NCBI GenBank assembly: GCA_027487515.1
Contig: JAIYDL010000015.1
Coordinates: 1-64,000 of the forward strand
Direction of reading: 5' to 3'
Source of the DNA: Pseudomonadota bacterium
Lineage (GTDB): Bacteria > Bdellovibrionota > Bacteriovoracia > Bacteriovoracales > Bacteriovoracaceae
Length of the DNA stretch: 64,000 nt
The notes under the pieces are model-generated. The model was not told the origin of the DNA. It saw only the letters and a list, made by a program, of their open reading frames with translations, and searched no databases. The translations under genes and the position numbers were made by a program. Positions 7,273 through 15,983 of the stretch are shown here, piece after piece. Position 1 is the stretch's first letter. Each line of letters begins with the position of its first letter.

Positions 7273-9078
7273 CTGAAAACTACAATCCTCTTCTTGGTCA
7301 TAACTTTTCTCTCGCACAGTGTTTGGGGTCAGGACCATCGTGAGTTTTTGGATTGGTTGAATCAGCACAAGGCCGATTTCGTAAATTGCGCCCCCAAGAT
7401 TGAGGAAGATCAGTACCGTCTGTGCGACAACACCCTAGTCGACAAGAATCTTCTCCAGAGCTTGTTCAAGAAAACGGCTGATGACCTCCACCGATTCATC
7501 ACGCAAGAAAAGATAAAATTAAAAGTCTATTGCAATGGAGGGTCGGCCCCAGGCATCTTTGCAAAGCACTGTGTTGCACCAGACTCAAAAAGCCTTGGAA
7601 ACCTCCATGGGAAATACCTTCCAGAGGAAAACACGATCCTGATTCAAAGTGACGCATCCAGGGGTGATCTCATCCATGAATACATCCACTACCTGCAGTT
7701 CCGAAACTCAAATCCAGTCTACGGGAAGCGGTATAAAGCTGAGCGAGTGGAAATTCAAAAAGCCCTCGTCCAGAAGATGGATAAGGCCATCGAGAAATCT
7801 AAGCTTGCCAAGACCCAGCAAGAAATCGAGCCACTTGTTAATTCCGTTAAGGAAGCGTCTGCCCAGCTCATCCAGTTTAGCTATTGGCAGGACCTCATCG
7901 ACGAGCGAAACATCTTTCTTCTCTTTTTGAACCATGGTCATGAATTCGGGGTCTCAAAGGAAGACTTGGACCTCGCGCAAAAAAACATGGGCTTCATTTG
8001 CAAACGGGAAAAACTACCAGGCCATGAGTGCGTGACACCGCAGGATAAGTCGAGGAAGTATTTTGATGCAATCATCGGGTTGCTGCACGAAATTCGGCCG
8101 ACGGTGGATGACAAAGAGCTCATGCGCTTCATCACAAACGTCCCAGGAATCGCAGCGTCATTAACCCTTGAGAAGAAAATCACGGCCCTCAACGACTACA
8201 TCTTCAAACAGACAAAAATGGTTCCCGACTCGAGCTATCGATCGGTCAACCAACTCGATAACATTCTCCCGGATAGTGCGCTCAAGAACTTAAAGGCGCA
8301 TTGCCTCGGGTTATCGATCCTCTACCTTTTAGCGGCGGAGCGCGCGGACATCGAAGCCTACCTTGTGAGAGCGCCCGGACACGTGTTCATCCGGGTCTGC
8401 GAAAAATCCCGGTGTAAGAATATTGAGACATTAAAAAGGGGTGAAGTCGTTGAGGATAAGTACTTCATCGACAACCTTTTCGTCACAAAACGAGCCATCG
8501 AGAATGGGATCTACTTAAAGAGCCTGGACTCTGTGAAAGAACTGCTGGCCAGTGTCTACCTCGGCCTTGGGTACATCTCTGGCATGAGCCGACAGAATGA
8601 ACTGGCGGAACTCTTCTACAAAAAAGCGATTGATCACTCGCGAGGGTTTGCTGACGCCTACTCAAATCTTGCCGCGATCTATGCCGCACAAGGAAGGATG
8701 AGTCAGGCAAAAGTTTATTCTGAAATCGCTCTCAAAGTTAATCCGGATCTAACCCCTGCGATGATCAATCTAGGTGCATATTTTCAGAGTACCAAGGACT
8801 TAAAGAAGGCCACGGAGTACTACGACCAGGCAATTAAGCTTAACCCACTCGCCGTAGAAGCTTACCGCCGACGAGCGATCATCTCCCGAGACCTCGGCAA
8901 GCACAAAGAAGCTGCTGCTGATTACGAACACATCCTTATTGTTAATCCAAACTTCTGCGACGTTCTCAAGGACCTCATCGAGCTTTCAAAAGATAAAAAA
9001 GGGAACGGAATTAGAAAGTCGAAACTAGCCCAACTAGGAACCACTGGAAAGTGTCTTTACCTACCGGTAACGATCTAA
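7273..9078 (+). CDS. Exported multidomain protein: HExxH zincin-like, transglutaminase-like and TPR regions
   Basis: 601 residues if started at CTG 7273, which restores a full signal peptide (MKTTILFLVITFLSHSVWGQ) and has AGGAT 8 nt upstream; the first ATG/GTG/TTG option (TTG 7294) truncates it. Domain order: residues 20-215, region with HEYIH (about 135-139) and a downstream DERN helix that could give the third zinc ligand; residues 300-400, a transglutaminase/SirB1-like core with Cys (KAHCLGLSILYLL, about 344) and His (APGHVFIRV, about 370); residues 415-590, at least four TPR repeats (AYSNLAAIYAAQGRMSQAKV, AMINLGAYFQ, AYRRRAIISRDLGKHKEAA). Possible peptidase or protein-modifying exoprotein with a TPR partner platform. 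Function unknown. Confidence 0.8.
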   Translation: MKTTILFLVITFLSHSVWGQDHREFLDWLNQHKADFVNCAPKIEEDQYRLCDNTLVDKNLLQSLFKKTADDLHRFITQEKIKLKVYCNGGSAPGIFAKHCVAPDSKSLGNLHGKYLPEENTILIQSDASRGDLIHEYIHYLQFRNSNPVYGKRYKAERVEIQKALVQKMDKAIEKSKLAKTQQEIEPLVNSVKEASAQLIQFSYWQDLIDERNIFLLFLNHGHEFGVSKEDLDLAQKNMGFICKREKLPGHECVTPQDKSRKYFDAIIGLLHEIRPTVDDKELMRFITNVPGIAASLTLEKKITALNDYIFKQTKMVPDSSYRSVNQLDNILPDSALKNLKAHCLGLSILYLLAAERADIEAYLVRAPGHVFIRVCEKSRCKNIETLKRGEVVEDKYFIDNLFVTKRAIENGIYLKSLDSVKELLASVYLGLGYISGMSRQNELAELFYKKAIDHSRGFADAYSNLAAIYAAQGRMSQAKVYSEIALKVNPDLTPAMINLGAYFQSTKDLKKATEYYDQAIKLNPLAVEAYRRRAIISRDLGKHKEAAADYEHILIVNPNFCDVLKDLIELSKDKKGNGIRKSKLAQLGTTGKCLYLPVTI

Positions 9079-9087
9079 CGGGAGGGA

Positions 9088-9101
9088 CCGAACTAGTTCG
9101 G
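9088..9101. repeat. 14-bp perfect palindrome at convergent gene junction
   Basis: CCGAACTAGTTCGG spans the stop codon of the minus-strand gene and lies 10 bp after the plus-strand stop. There is no T tract on either side, so it is a weak candidate for a bidirectional terminator. Confidence 0.3.
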
Positions 9102-10187
9102 CAACGCGTGACCTTCGATCTTTTTATACCATGGATAGTTCAGAAATCCTTTCCCGATGGTGATGGTGACAAACCGTGCGTTGGTCAGTTCAGCATACTT
9201 TAATCCTGAGATGCGGATCCGCTGAGGAAGCTGGACCTCCGGCGGTGCTTGAGGCACGTCGACCTCGAGATAGTAGGCATAGTTCCTTCGGCCTTTATAG
9301 TCCTTGGACTCTTGTTCATAGGTTCCGAGGACCTTGGCCCTCACTACCCACGGGACGCTCCTATCTAAACCGATGTTAACGTCGCGGACGAGGTACAGAC
9401 CTCCGATCGGAACGGATAGAAAGAGAACGACAGCACTCTCGATCAACACTCGGTGGGCCCGGGAGGAGCCTCGCAGAGCGACCATCACAAGAGCGACGAA
9501 GGACACAGTTAGGAAGATCCCGACGGCGAGGCCGGATCTCATGATCAAAACCGGGTTCAGATGCAGGTCTTCTCGGAAGAAGTACCACTCAAAGAATCCA
9601 GTCCAAGCATAGGCTGTCAAAGAATAGATGAGGGCTTCGATGATAAAAATTTTTACCGCAAACGGATCTGGCCTCGAGTCCTTCGTAAGACGCCCTAACT
9701 CACCGAGGGATTGGAAGAGTGCAAAACACCGTTTAACCAAGTCCAGATCCGGCTTTTGATTGGCGACGAATTGGCACCAAAGCGTGGTCCCGTCGCAGGA
9801 AATTCTCTGACAGCCGTGGTTAAAAAGGCTTCGGATAATTTCTCGGAGCGTCGGGTCACCTTTGAGCACTTGGTGAAACGCAGGGGCATCGCTGGAGAGG
9901 TAGAACGATTGATCGAAGTCTGCGTCCCCAGTTTGGACTTCTTCGTTCACCATCAAGCGTTTAAAAAGACGATCCCAGTAACCTTCTTTAGTGATCGTAA
10001 ACACTGCGGGACACGTGAAGTCGATCCCGACGCGCGTGCTCACGATGACATGACTTTTCTTTTGGTGGTGAATGAAATAGGGGTTTCCCTCAACCTCCCC
10101 GCTTGAGAACCCTCTGGAGAGAACCTTACCCCGGAGTCGATAAATGAAGGCTCCGAACATCACGGCAAGCTTGATGAGAATCCACAT
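9093..10187 (-). CDS. Integral membrane protein, unknown family
   Basis: 364 residues. A short hydrophobic N terminus, then a soluble N-terminal domain (about 30-170) with strands such as SHVIVSTRVGIDFTCPAVFT and several cysteines. Three hydrophobic segments follow around residues 175-200, 212-236 and 245-265, and then a C-terminal soluble beta-rich domain (YYLEVDVPQAPPEVQLPQRI). It starts 9 bp after the catalase-like gene's stop and is probably co-transcribed with it. I do not recognise the family; topology suggests an envelope protein with two globular domains on either side of the membrane bundle. Confidence 0.7.
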   Translation of the reverse strand: MWILIKLAVMFGAFIYRLRGKVLSRGFSSGEVEGNPYFIHHQKKSHVIVSTRVGIDFTCPAVFTITKEGYWDRLFKRLMVNEEVQTGDADFDQSFYLSSDAPAFHQVLKGDPTLREIIRSLFNHGCQRISCDGTTLWCQFVANQKPDLDLVKRCFALFQSLGELGRLTKDSRPDPFAVKIFIIEALIYSLTAYAWTGFFEWYFFREDLHLNPVLIMRSGLAVGIFLTVSFVALVMVALRGSSRAHRVLIESAVVLFLSVPIGGLYLVRDVNIGLDRSVPWVVRAKVLGTYEQESKDYKGRRNYAYYLEVDVPQAPPEVQLPQRIRISGLKYAELTNARFVTITIGKGFLNYPWYKKIEGHALPN

Positions 10188-10196
10188 GAGCCGAGC

Positions 10197-11186
10197 CTAC
10201 TTGGGACGAAGCTCGTGTCGGAAGAAGATTCCGCCGTCGCCGAACTCCGAGGCCAAGAACTCGGACGTCGTCACGAGGTCGCCGACGTGCTCAGAGTCCT
10301 TCAAGAAGGTTTCAACGTCGGCCGGCGTGTATTGCGAATAGTCGTAGGCACGGTGCTTTTCCGAAAGAATGCGCACTTGATAGATCGTTTTCCCAGCGGG
10401 GATGCTGAGGAGATCCTCGCGGACATCGTGCTCCTCCGAGGAGAACTTCAGCTCTGGGTGTGGGACGAAGAAGATCTGGCGCGGAGAAACGGCGGCCTCT
10501 GCCCTTTTCCCTTGGGCGTCCACCGAGGCCATGTCATTGACCGCAAGTTCCTCTGGGTATCCGGAAACGCGACGGAAAATTTTGTGAACGAGCTTTTGCC
10601 CAAGGCCCGCACTTATGGGAACAATGTTCGACATCGGGTGCTTGAAGAAATTAAAGTCTTTTTCCTGGCCTTCGAGGGAGACGAGTGCGGAAACGTTAGC
10701 ACTGGGGGCCCCATCTCGGAGAACCTTTAGTGCTAGTCCCGGAGCGACGGGCCTTGATCCGACGGGCCTGTAGGTCAGAGACAAGCGTACGAGTGCGCAC
10801 TCGGCTCCCTGGAAGATGCCTGTGTATCTCGAACTCCGGGGGACAAGTTTAACTTTTGCCAAGACACCGCGCCGGTGAAGGTATTTTTTCCAGCCCGGAG
10901 GAGAAAAATCGGAGTGCAGACTCCCCTTCTTGTCGATCTCTTGAACGCTCATGCCAAGGAGCTGCGGAAACCCGAACTTACTGTGGGGAGGGAGCTCCCG
11001 GTGGACGCTTGCGACGGCCTTGTCCCAGAGGACCTCTTGCTTTTCGCAGCCTCGGAGTTCTTCGTAGTTCGCGGGGATGGACGCCGGTGAGCGTGGTTCA
11101 CCGGTCTGGGTCTCGCTGAAGAGAAACGCAGCGGTCGCGAGGAGGACGGCTCCAGCTGAGAGACCAAGGTAAGTTTTCTTTTTCAA
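10197..11186 (-). CDS. Exported protein with catalase-like core (tentative)
   Basis: 329 residues. An N-terminal hydrophobic signal or anchor (residues 5-24) is followed by a mature domain whose middle part resembles the catalase/catalase-related fold: LHRRGVLAKVKLVP (105-116), GAECALVRLSL (127-137), PGLALKVLRDG (149-159), SANVSALVS and KDFNFFKHPMSNIVP. In catalases the matching blocks are VHAKGxGxxGxF, RFS and GxAxKFxTxxG followed by the PVFF region. I cannot find the RxxxY proximal heme motif, so heme binding is unproven. TTG start with GGAGG 5 nt upstream. The next gene downstream is the membrane protein. The neighbouring Mpo1-like and heme-dioxygenase-like genes suggest oxidised-lipid chemistry. 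Confidence 0.6.
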   Translation of the reverse strand: MKKKTYLGLSAGAVLLATAAFLFSETQTGEPRSPASIPANYEELRGCEKQEVLWDKAVASVHRELPPHSKFGFPQLLGMSVQEIDKKGSLHSDFSPPGWKKYLHRRGVLAKVKLVPRSSRYTGIFQGAECALVRLSLTYRPVGSRPVAPGLALKVLRDGAPSANVSALVSLEGQEKDFNFFKHPMSNIVPISAGLGQKLVHKIFRRVSGYPEELAVNDMASVDAQGKRAEAAVSPRQIFFVPHPELKFSSEEHDVREDLLSIPAGKTIYQVRILSEKHRAYDYSQYTPADVETFLKDSEHVGDLVTTSEFLASEFGDGGIFFRHELRPK

Positions 11187-11285
11187 GCTTCCTCCGCACC
11201 AAGAAGACCGGCAAAAACGATAAGTTAATTAAATGCTACCTAGGCCATAAACCCTAGAGGGAAAAAACTTCATGCGCCCAACCCC

Positions 11286-11714
11286 TTACGCTTTAGAGAT
11301 TAGCCGCGCTCTAAACTTGGCCATGATCCAAGCGGGCCCGACCAAAAGAAACAAGAGGTTCTGAAGGAAAGATGGGTTTTTTCCCTCAACCTTATGCCCC
11401 CAGAACTGACCGATCCAGGCGAGCACGAAGAGAAGAATGTTCGTTTTCAGGAAATGCTCAAAAGGGGCAAAAATGTAGCAGATGCTTAGTGAAACCAAGA
11501 TCAGTATGATCATGAGGGAGAAATATGAGCGGAGAGATCGGTAATAGAAGATCAAAGAGACTCCGCTCAACGCCATCGCAAGAAAGGGCGAAAGCGCATA
11601 GAAAAACGCCACAACGTTAAAAAAAATAATAGGCACACACACGTAATGCACGACTTGATTGGTCTTATTTTGATGGGAAGAGGAGTAGGTCGATATCAAA
11701 TCATTTTCAGTCAT
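11286..11714 (-). CDS. Mpo1/DUF962 family membrane protein
   Basis: 142 residues with four hydrophobic segments. Conserved features of the Mpo1 (YGL010w, DUF962) family are visible: an N-terminal NxxxHYVCVP block, the block WIGQFWGHKVEGKNPSF, and FLLVGPAWIMAKF. Yeast Mpo1 is an Fe2+-dependent dioxygenase that alpha-oxidises 2-hydroxy fatty acids; bacterial members are mostly annotated only as membrane proteins. ATG 11714 is preferred because TTGGAG lies 7 nt upstream. Divergent from the heme peroxidase-like gene across only 77 bp, which contains a TATAAA at 11750-11755. A shared promoter region suggests a related function. Confidence 0.85.
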   Translation of the reverse strand: MTENDLISTYSSSHQNKTNQVVHYVCVPIIFFNVVAFFYALSPFLAMALSGVSLIFYYRSLRSYFSLMIILILVSLSICYIFAPFEHFLKTNILLFVLAWIGQFWGHKVEGKNPSFLQNLLFLLVGPAWIMAKFRARLISKA

Positions 11715-11791
11715 TTTTTTCTCCAACTTTTTTTTATTTATCACGTTAGTATAAAAGAAAAGTAATTTTGATCGAAGTAAAAGGAATTTAC

Positions 11792-13882
11792 ATGAAAAAA
11801 ATTATCTCACTCGGACTTGTTGCCACCGGAGTCTTGGTCGTCTCCTGTACGTTGAACAAGACCAAAACAGTGGCGACGGTTAAAAAGCAAGAAGCTGCGG
11901 ACCGAGTTCCGACGTCAGAGGATGCGGAAGAGTCTCCGTGGACGACCTGGTCTCGAAGAGGAACCGTCGGTGGCCTCTACGTCTTGAAAGGGATCCGCGA
12001 AAACCTTCTCAAGATTAGCCTTCACGATCCCCACATCGACTACTCGAGTTATGCGCCCGTGGACTGCTCGAAGCAGAACACTCGGTTCAGGAGCGCCGAC
12101 GGGACCTGTAATAATCTTGCGAATCCAAACGTGGGCGCCGCGGGCGTTGCGTTTGGCCGTAACGTTGCTCCAGAGTTCATCGATCAGGACGCCGACGATA
12201 AGCTGATGACTCCGAATCCGGCGGTGGTCTCGAAAGAGTTCTTCACTCGCGACGAGTTCAAGGAAGTCCCCTTCTTGAACATGCTCGCAGCGAGCTGGAT
12301 CCAGTTCATGAACCACGACTGGCTCACCCATGGTCCGAACGCCACGGAGAATCCGCATCGCGTTCCGATGCCAGATGGGTCCGAGGTGACCGTGGATCGG
12401 ACGAAAGAAACGGTCACGAGATCTGGAGTCAACAGTGCCTTCAGTAAAGTCACGAACAACGACGTCACCCACTGGTGGGATGGCTCGCAGATCTACGGCA
12501 GCAACCAGGCAGAGCAGAACAGACTCCGGTCCTTCGAGAAAGGCAAGATGATCACCGTCGTCGAGAACGGCCGGGAACTTCTCCCGAGAGGGAACGACCT
12601 GAATCCGGCGAACAATCGCATGAACCATGGTCATGAGCTCACCGGGTTTCGAGATAACTGGTGGGTAGGCCTCAGCATGCTTCACCACCTCTTCGTGAAA
12701 GAGCACAACGCCATCGCGGAGATGCTCATCAAGAAGCACGTGACCTTCGACGAAGCGTCGAAGAAGTGGGTCTGGAACCAAGCGGGTCTCTTGCGAAGGA
12801 TTGGAAACGCGGTCTCGTCAAATGACCGAGACGTCTTCACCTTCACTGACAGAGAGCTCGACGAGCACGTGTTCCAGACTGCACGGTTGATCAACGCAGC
12901 GGTCATGGCAAAAATACATACCGTCGAGTGGACCCCAGCGATTCTACCGAACAAAGTTTTGAAGAAGGCGATGTACACAAACTGGTACGGCCTTGCGAAC
13001 CCCCAGACCTGGTCTCGCCTGATCAAGAACATTCCTGGCTTCAACAGAGTCAAATGGTTCGAGGATCTTAACACCGGTTACACCATCGGCGGGATCGTCG
13101 GTGATAAAACGAACGACTACGGTGTTCCGTACAGCATCACGGAGGAGTTCACTTCGGTGTACCGACTTCACTCTCTCTTACCAGAGAAGCTAAATTTCAA
13201 GAAGCTGGACAAGCAGAACGAAGTGGAAGCAGTTCCGTTCGGGGCAACTCGCAACGAGAAGAGCTACGGCATCATGGCCAGCCACGACTTAAAAGACTTG
13301 TTCTACTCCTTCGGTACGCAAAAGCCAGGGCAACTTGTTCTCAATAACTTTCCGGAGTTCATGCAGAAGTTAACCATCCCGGGCCATGGCATCATGGACC
13401 TTGCGATGGTTGATATCATCCGTGACCGGGAGCGGGGTGTGCCTCGCTACAATCAATTCCGGAGAGGAATTGGTCTGAGACCGATCCGTAAGTACGCTGA
13501 CTTCTTCCTTGATGGAAGGGCCAAGGACGCGCGGCAAGAAGCGATCCTCGCAAAGTTCAATGCTGTTTACGGGAAAGACGCCCAAGGAAACGATAACGTC
13601 GAAGACGTAGACCTCCTCGTTGGAACGTCCGCTGAGGAAGTCCGACCGCTGAACTTTGGCTTCGGCGAAACTCAGTTTCACATCTTCGTTCTGATGGCCT
13701 CACGGCGACTGATGGCAGACAGATTCTATACCGCAAACTACCGCAAAGAGTACTACACCCAAGCGGGCCTAGATTGGATCGACAACGAAGGCTTCATGCA
13801 CAAAGTCATCGTCCGTCATATGCCTGAGCTACGACCTAAACTAGAAGGCCTTGAAACTGCTTTCTATCCTTGGAAGAACTAA
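11792..13882 (+). CDS. Heme peroxidase / alpha-dioxygenase-like lipoprotein
   Basis: 696 residues. Signal peptide with lipobox VVSC (Cys19). The animal heme peroxidase superfamily fold is recognisable: QFMNHDWLTHG with the distal His near 175, GSNQAEQNRLRS (237-248), HHLFVKEHNAIAEML (298-312), and TEEFTSVYRLHSLLP with the likely proximal His near 460. The YRxHS motif, rather than the peroxidase RxxH context, is typical of cyclooxygenases and fatty-acid alpha-dioxygenases. Expected activity: heme-dependent oxygenation of fatty acids, or peroxidation, in the periplasm. ATG 11792 with AAAGGA upstream; an in-frame TTG at 11768 is less likely. Followed by a perfect terminator. Divergent from the Mpo1-like gene. 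Confidence 0.88.
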   Translation: MKKIISLGLVATGVLVVSCTLNKTKTVATVKKQEAADRVPTSEDAEESPWTTWSRRGTVGGLYVLKGIRENLLKISLHDPHIDYSSYAPVDCSKQNTRFRSADGTCNNLANPNVGAAGVAFGRNVAPEFIDQDADDKLMTPNPAVVSKEFFTRDEFKEVPFLNMLAASWIQFMNHDWLTHGPNATENPHRVPMPDGSEVTVDRTKETVTRSGVNSAFSKVTNNDVTHWWDGSQIYGSNQAEQNRLRSFEKGKMITVVENGRELLPRGNDLNPANNRMNHGHELTGFRDNWWVGLSMLHHLFVKEHNAIAEMLIKKHVTFDEASKKWVWNQAGLLRRIGNAVSSNDRDVFTFTDRELDEHVFQTARLINAAVMAKIHTVEWTPAILPNKVLKKAMYTNWYGLANPQTWSRLIKNIPGFNRVKWFEDLNTGYTIGGIVGDKTNDYGVPYSITEEFTSVYRLHSLLPEKLNFKKLDKQNEVEAVPFGATRNEKSYGIMASHDLKDLFYSFGTQKPGQLVLNNFPEFMQKLTIPGHGIMDLAMVDIIRDRERGVPRYNQFRRGIGLRPIRKYADFFLDGRAKDARQEAILAKFNAVYGKDAQGNDNVEDVDLLVGTSAEEVRPLNFGFGETQFHIFVLMASRRLMADRFYTANYRKEYYTQAGLDWIDNEGFMHKVIVRHMPELRPKLEGLETAFYPWKN

Positions 13883-13906
13883 ACTAAACTCACTGCCCTA
13901 CCCTCA

Positions 13907-13937
13907 GGAGAAGGCTTCGGCCTTCTCCTTTTCTTTT
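13907..13937 (+). terminator. Intrinsic terminator of the heme peroxidase-like gene
   Basis: GGAGAAGGC (13907-13915), TTCG tetraloop, GCCTTCTCC (13920-13928), then TTTTCTTTT. The 9-bp perfect stem lies 24 bp after the stop. Confidence 0.95.
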
Positions 13938-13952
13938 ATCTCCTGAACCAGT

Positions 13953-13958
13953 TATACT
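13953..13958 (+). promoter_or_regulatory. Possible -10 element (TATACT) giving a leaderless mRNA
   Basis: TATACT lies only 6 nt before ATG 13965. A weak -35-like TTCTTT lies 16 nt upstream. There is no Shine-Dalgarno before the ATG, so the transcript could start at or near the start codon. Confidence 0.4.
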
Positions 13959-13964
13959 TTGACC

Positions 13965-14732
13965 ATGAATCTCACTTGGTTAGGTACGGCAGGTTTCATC
14001 GTTAAAAGCCCAGAGGGGGAGATTGCCTTCGATCCCTTCCTCTCCCGAGGCAGAGGTGCTCAATCCCCCTTCACTCCTCAGTCGTTTCAAAACACACGGG
14101 CGCTCTTCGTGGGGCACGGTCATTTCGACCATACCTTCGATGTCCCAGACATCGTGAAGGCGTCGGAGCTTACCGTCTTCGCGCCAGGGCTCACAGGGCA
14201 AGTGCTCAAGCTCCGCGGAGTCCCCGGATCGCGCCTCCTTCGCGCTTCGAATGATGAGATCCTCTTTAGGCCCTACAAGCTGCGGGCCTTCCACAGTTCT
14301 CATTCACGGTTCGACATTCCCCTCGTCTTAAGCACGATGAAAAGGTGTGGCATCAAAGGGTGCCTTGAGGCCTGCCATCTGGGTCTCGCCTACCCCAAGG
14401 GCCTTGTGCAAACCTATTTCTTTGAACTGAAAGGAAAGAAGGTCCTCTTCATCAGCTCCGCGGGTTGCACAGACCAGGAACTTGAGACCTACCGCAAGCT
14501 CGAGGTTGACTACCTCCTGGCCCCGCTTCAAGGCCATACTTCCATCCAGCAGATCGCTGCTCGGATGACCGCGATCATCAATCCCAAGGTCGTGATTCCT
14601 CACCACCATGACGACTTCTTCCCTCCTCTCTCTCAGAGCATTTCTGTCGAGGGGTATAAGGAGCAGCTCTCCATTCGAGGGTTCCAGGGCAAGGTCGTAG
14701 AAATTCCACTTTTTAAGGACGCGCAGATCTAG
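13965..14732 (+). CDS. MBL-fold metal-dependent hydrolase (UlaG-like)
   Basis: 255 residues. Opens with MNLTWLGTAGFIVKS and GEIAFDPFLSRG, typical of the UlaG/Beta-lactamase_2 subgroup. The full zinc motif GHGHFDHTFD (HxHxDH) is present, as is the late VVIPHHHDDFFPP block carrying further ligands. The Asp/His ligand region around ISSAGCTDQE differs from the lactonase standard, as often in this group. Cytosolic, no signal peptide; substrate unknown. Start chosen at ATG 13965; a TTG two codons earlier is in frame, but neither has a ribosome site. Convergent with a lipoprotein gene across a bidirectional terminator. Confidence 0.85.
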   Translation: MNLTWLGTAGFIVKSPEGEIAFDPFLSRGRGAQSPFTPQSFQNTRALFVGHGHFDHTFDVPDIVKASELTVFAPGLTGQVLKLRGVPGSRLLRASNDEILFRPYKLRAFHSSHSRFDIPLVLSTMKRCGIKGCLEACHLGLAYPKGLVQTYFFELKGKKVLFISSAGCTDQELETYRKLEVDYLLAPLQGHTSIQQIAARMTAIINPKVVIPHHHDDFFPPLSQSISVEGYKEQLSIRGFQGKVVEIPLFKDAQI

Positions 14733-14744
14733 CGTAGAGGGAAT

Positions 14745-14774
14745 AAAAAAAGCCCCAGACTCGCTGAGGCTTTT
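14745..14774. terminator. Bidirectional terminator between convergent genes
   Basis: AAAAAAAGCC at the left and GGCTTTT at the right flank a GC-rich centre. A-run/T-run polarity works on both strands. It lies 12 bp after the plus-strand stop and 22 bp after the minus-strand one. Confidence 0.8.
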
Positions 14775-14795
14775 GAGACGTTCTAGCTTAGAGAC

Positions 14796-15830
14796 CTACC
14801 TGCTTCCTTCTCCGTTCTCCGGGTGCTCGTAGTACATGAGGAAGTCATCGGGATTTTCAGGGTTAATCAGGGCGAGCTCAACCACGTCCTGATTCAAAGA
14901 CTTCGTGGCATCAAAGATGTCGATGAACAGGGCGATTCTTCCCTGAACGATCTCCTTTGACCGCTCGTCGCCAGTTCCTGACTGGAAAAGAAACATCCCG
15001 TCTCGAGGCTCCGTGGCCGTAAAATGGCCCTGTAAGAACGCGGAGAGAGGGTTTGTGAACATTCTGTTGCGCTTTTCCGCGGAGAGGTGAGACATCTTGT
15101 CATTGAGTTTGAACTCAGCATGGTTCTTTCCATCTGCGATTGAGAGAGCTAAGACGACGTCGTCGACCTTGTAGTACTGCGAGAGGTAGGGGCCGGCCAA
15201 GAAGTTCTTTCTCCAGGTGGACTCGAGCTTCGCCTTTTCGTACGCCAATTTCGCCGTACCGTACTGAATGCCGTTGGATTTATTGTCGTCCTTCTTCGGG
15301 AAGAAGATCTCCTGAGGCTCGGTTTCTCTGACGCTACTGATGGTTGCTCCTTCGAGGGGATGCTTCAGATTATCGTCACTGGAGAGAGTCAGAACCCGGG
15401 GAGGCCCCTCTCTCTTCGCTTCGATCCGGTCTTCGACAACACTTAGAGGCCACATGTTGTAGGATCCATCACGCTCGCCGGGAACGACCTCGTAGGTGGA
15501 GATGTTGCTGGTGATGTGCTTCAGGTACCCCGTCCGATTAGCAATGAAGGGAAGCTTGTTTGAGGCGATGTAGCTCGGCGCCATTTTCAAAAGATCAACG
15601 TACTCAAGTAAGACAGCGTGGTACTTCTCGGCTTCTCCCTCGACGGCCTGGAGGTAGATCCGAATCGCAGGTTTATTCGGACCCCGGCGACCAGGTTTGT
15701 ACTGAGCAACTCCTAAGTAGGTGCCGTTGAGGTCTCGAGTGATGGACGAGATCTTCCTCGATTCATTCTTCGTCGTGCTGGCGCAGGAGAAGAGGAAGAA
15801 AAGGGAGAGGTAGAAAGAAATTCGTATCAT
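14796..15830 (-). CDS. Lipoprotein, unknown function
   Basis: 344 residues. Lipoprotein signal peptide MIRISFYLSLFFLFSCAST with lipobox LFSC. The mature chain has many short strands (GTYLGVAQYKPG, YHAVLLEYVDLLKMAP, VVLALSIADGKNHAEFKL, GHFTATEPRDGMFLFQS) and an acidic tail (NPENPDDFLMYYEHPENG), compatible with a beta-sandwich or lipocalin-like envelope protein. GGAGCAACT precedes the ATG. No family recognised and no clear operon partner. Confidence 0.75.
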   Translation of the reverse strand: MIRISFYLSLFFLFSCASTTKNESRKISSITRDLNGTYLGVAQYKPGRRGPNKPAIRIYLQAVEGEAEKYHAVLLEYVDLLKMAPSYIASNKLPFIANRTGYLKHITSNISTYEVVPGERDGSYNMWPLSVVEDRIEAKREGPPRVLTLSSDDNLKHPLEGATISSVRETEPQEIFFPKKDDNKSNGIQYGTAKLAYEKAKLESTWRKNFLAGPYLSQYYKVDDVVLALSIADGKNHAEFKLNDKMSHLSAEKRNRMFTNPLSAFLQGHFTATEPRDGMFLFQSGTGDERSKEIVQGRIALFIDIFDATKSLNQDVVELALINPENPDDFLMYYEHPENGEGSR

Positions 15831-15983
15831 AGTTGCTCCGATGATAACTGGGTCCAGTAAAGCTTCTAAAAGTATGTCACCCTTAGGATGCAGGGAAAAG
15901 GAGCGACACTATTTTCCGCATGCCGATGGAAAATGGGTCGGCCGACAGGATCTCAAACGTGGAATCCTTCTCATGACCGAAGC

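Noticed and set aside
11915..12781. 288-codon minus-strand frame
   Set aside because: Antisense to the heme peroxidase-like gene; no ribosome site or recognisable motif.
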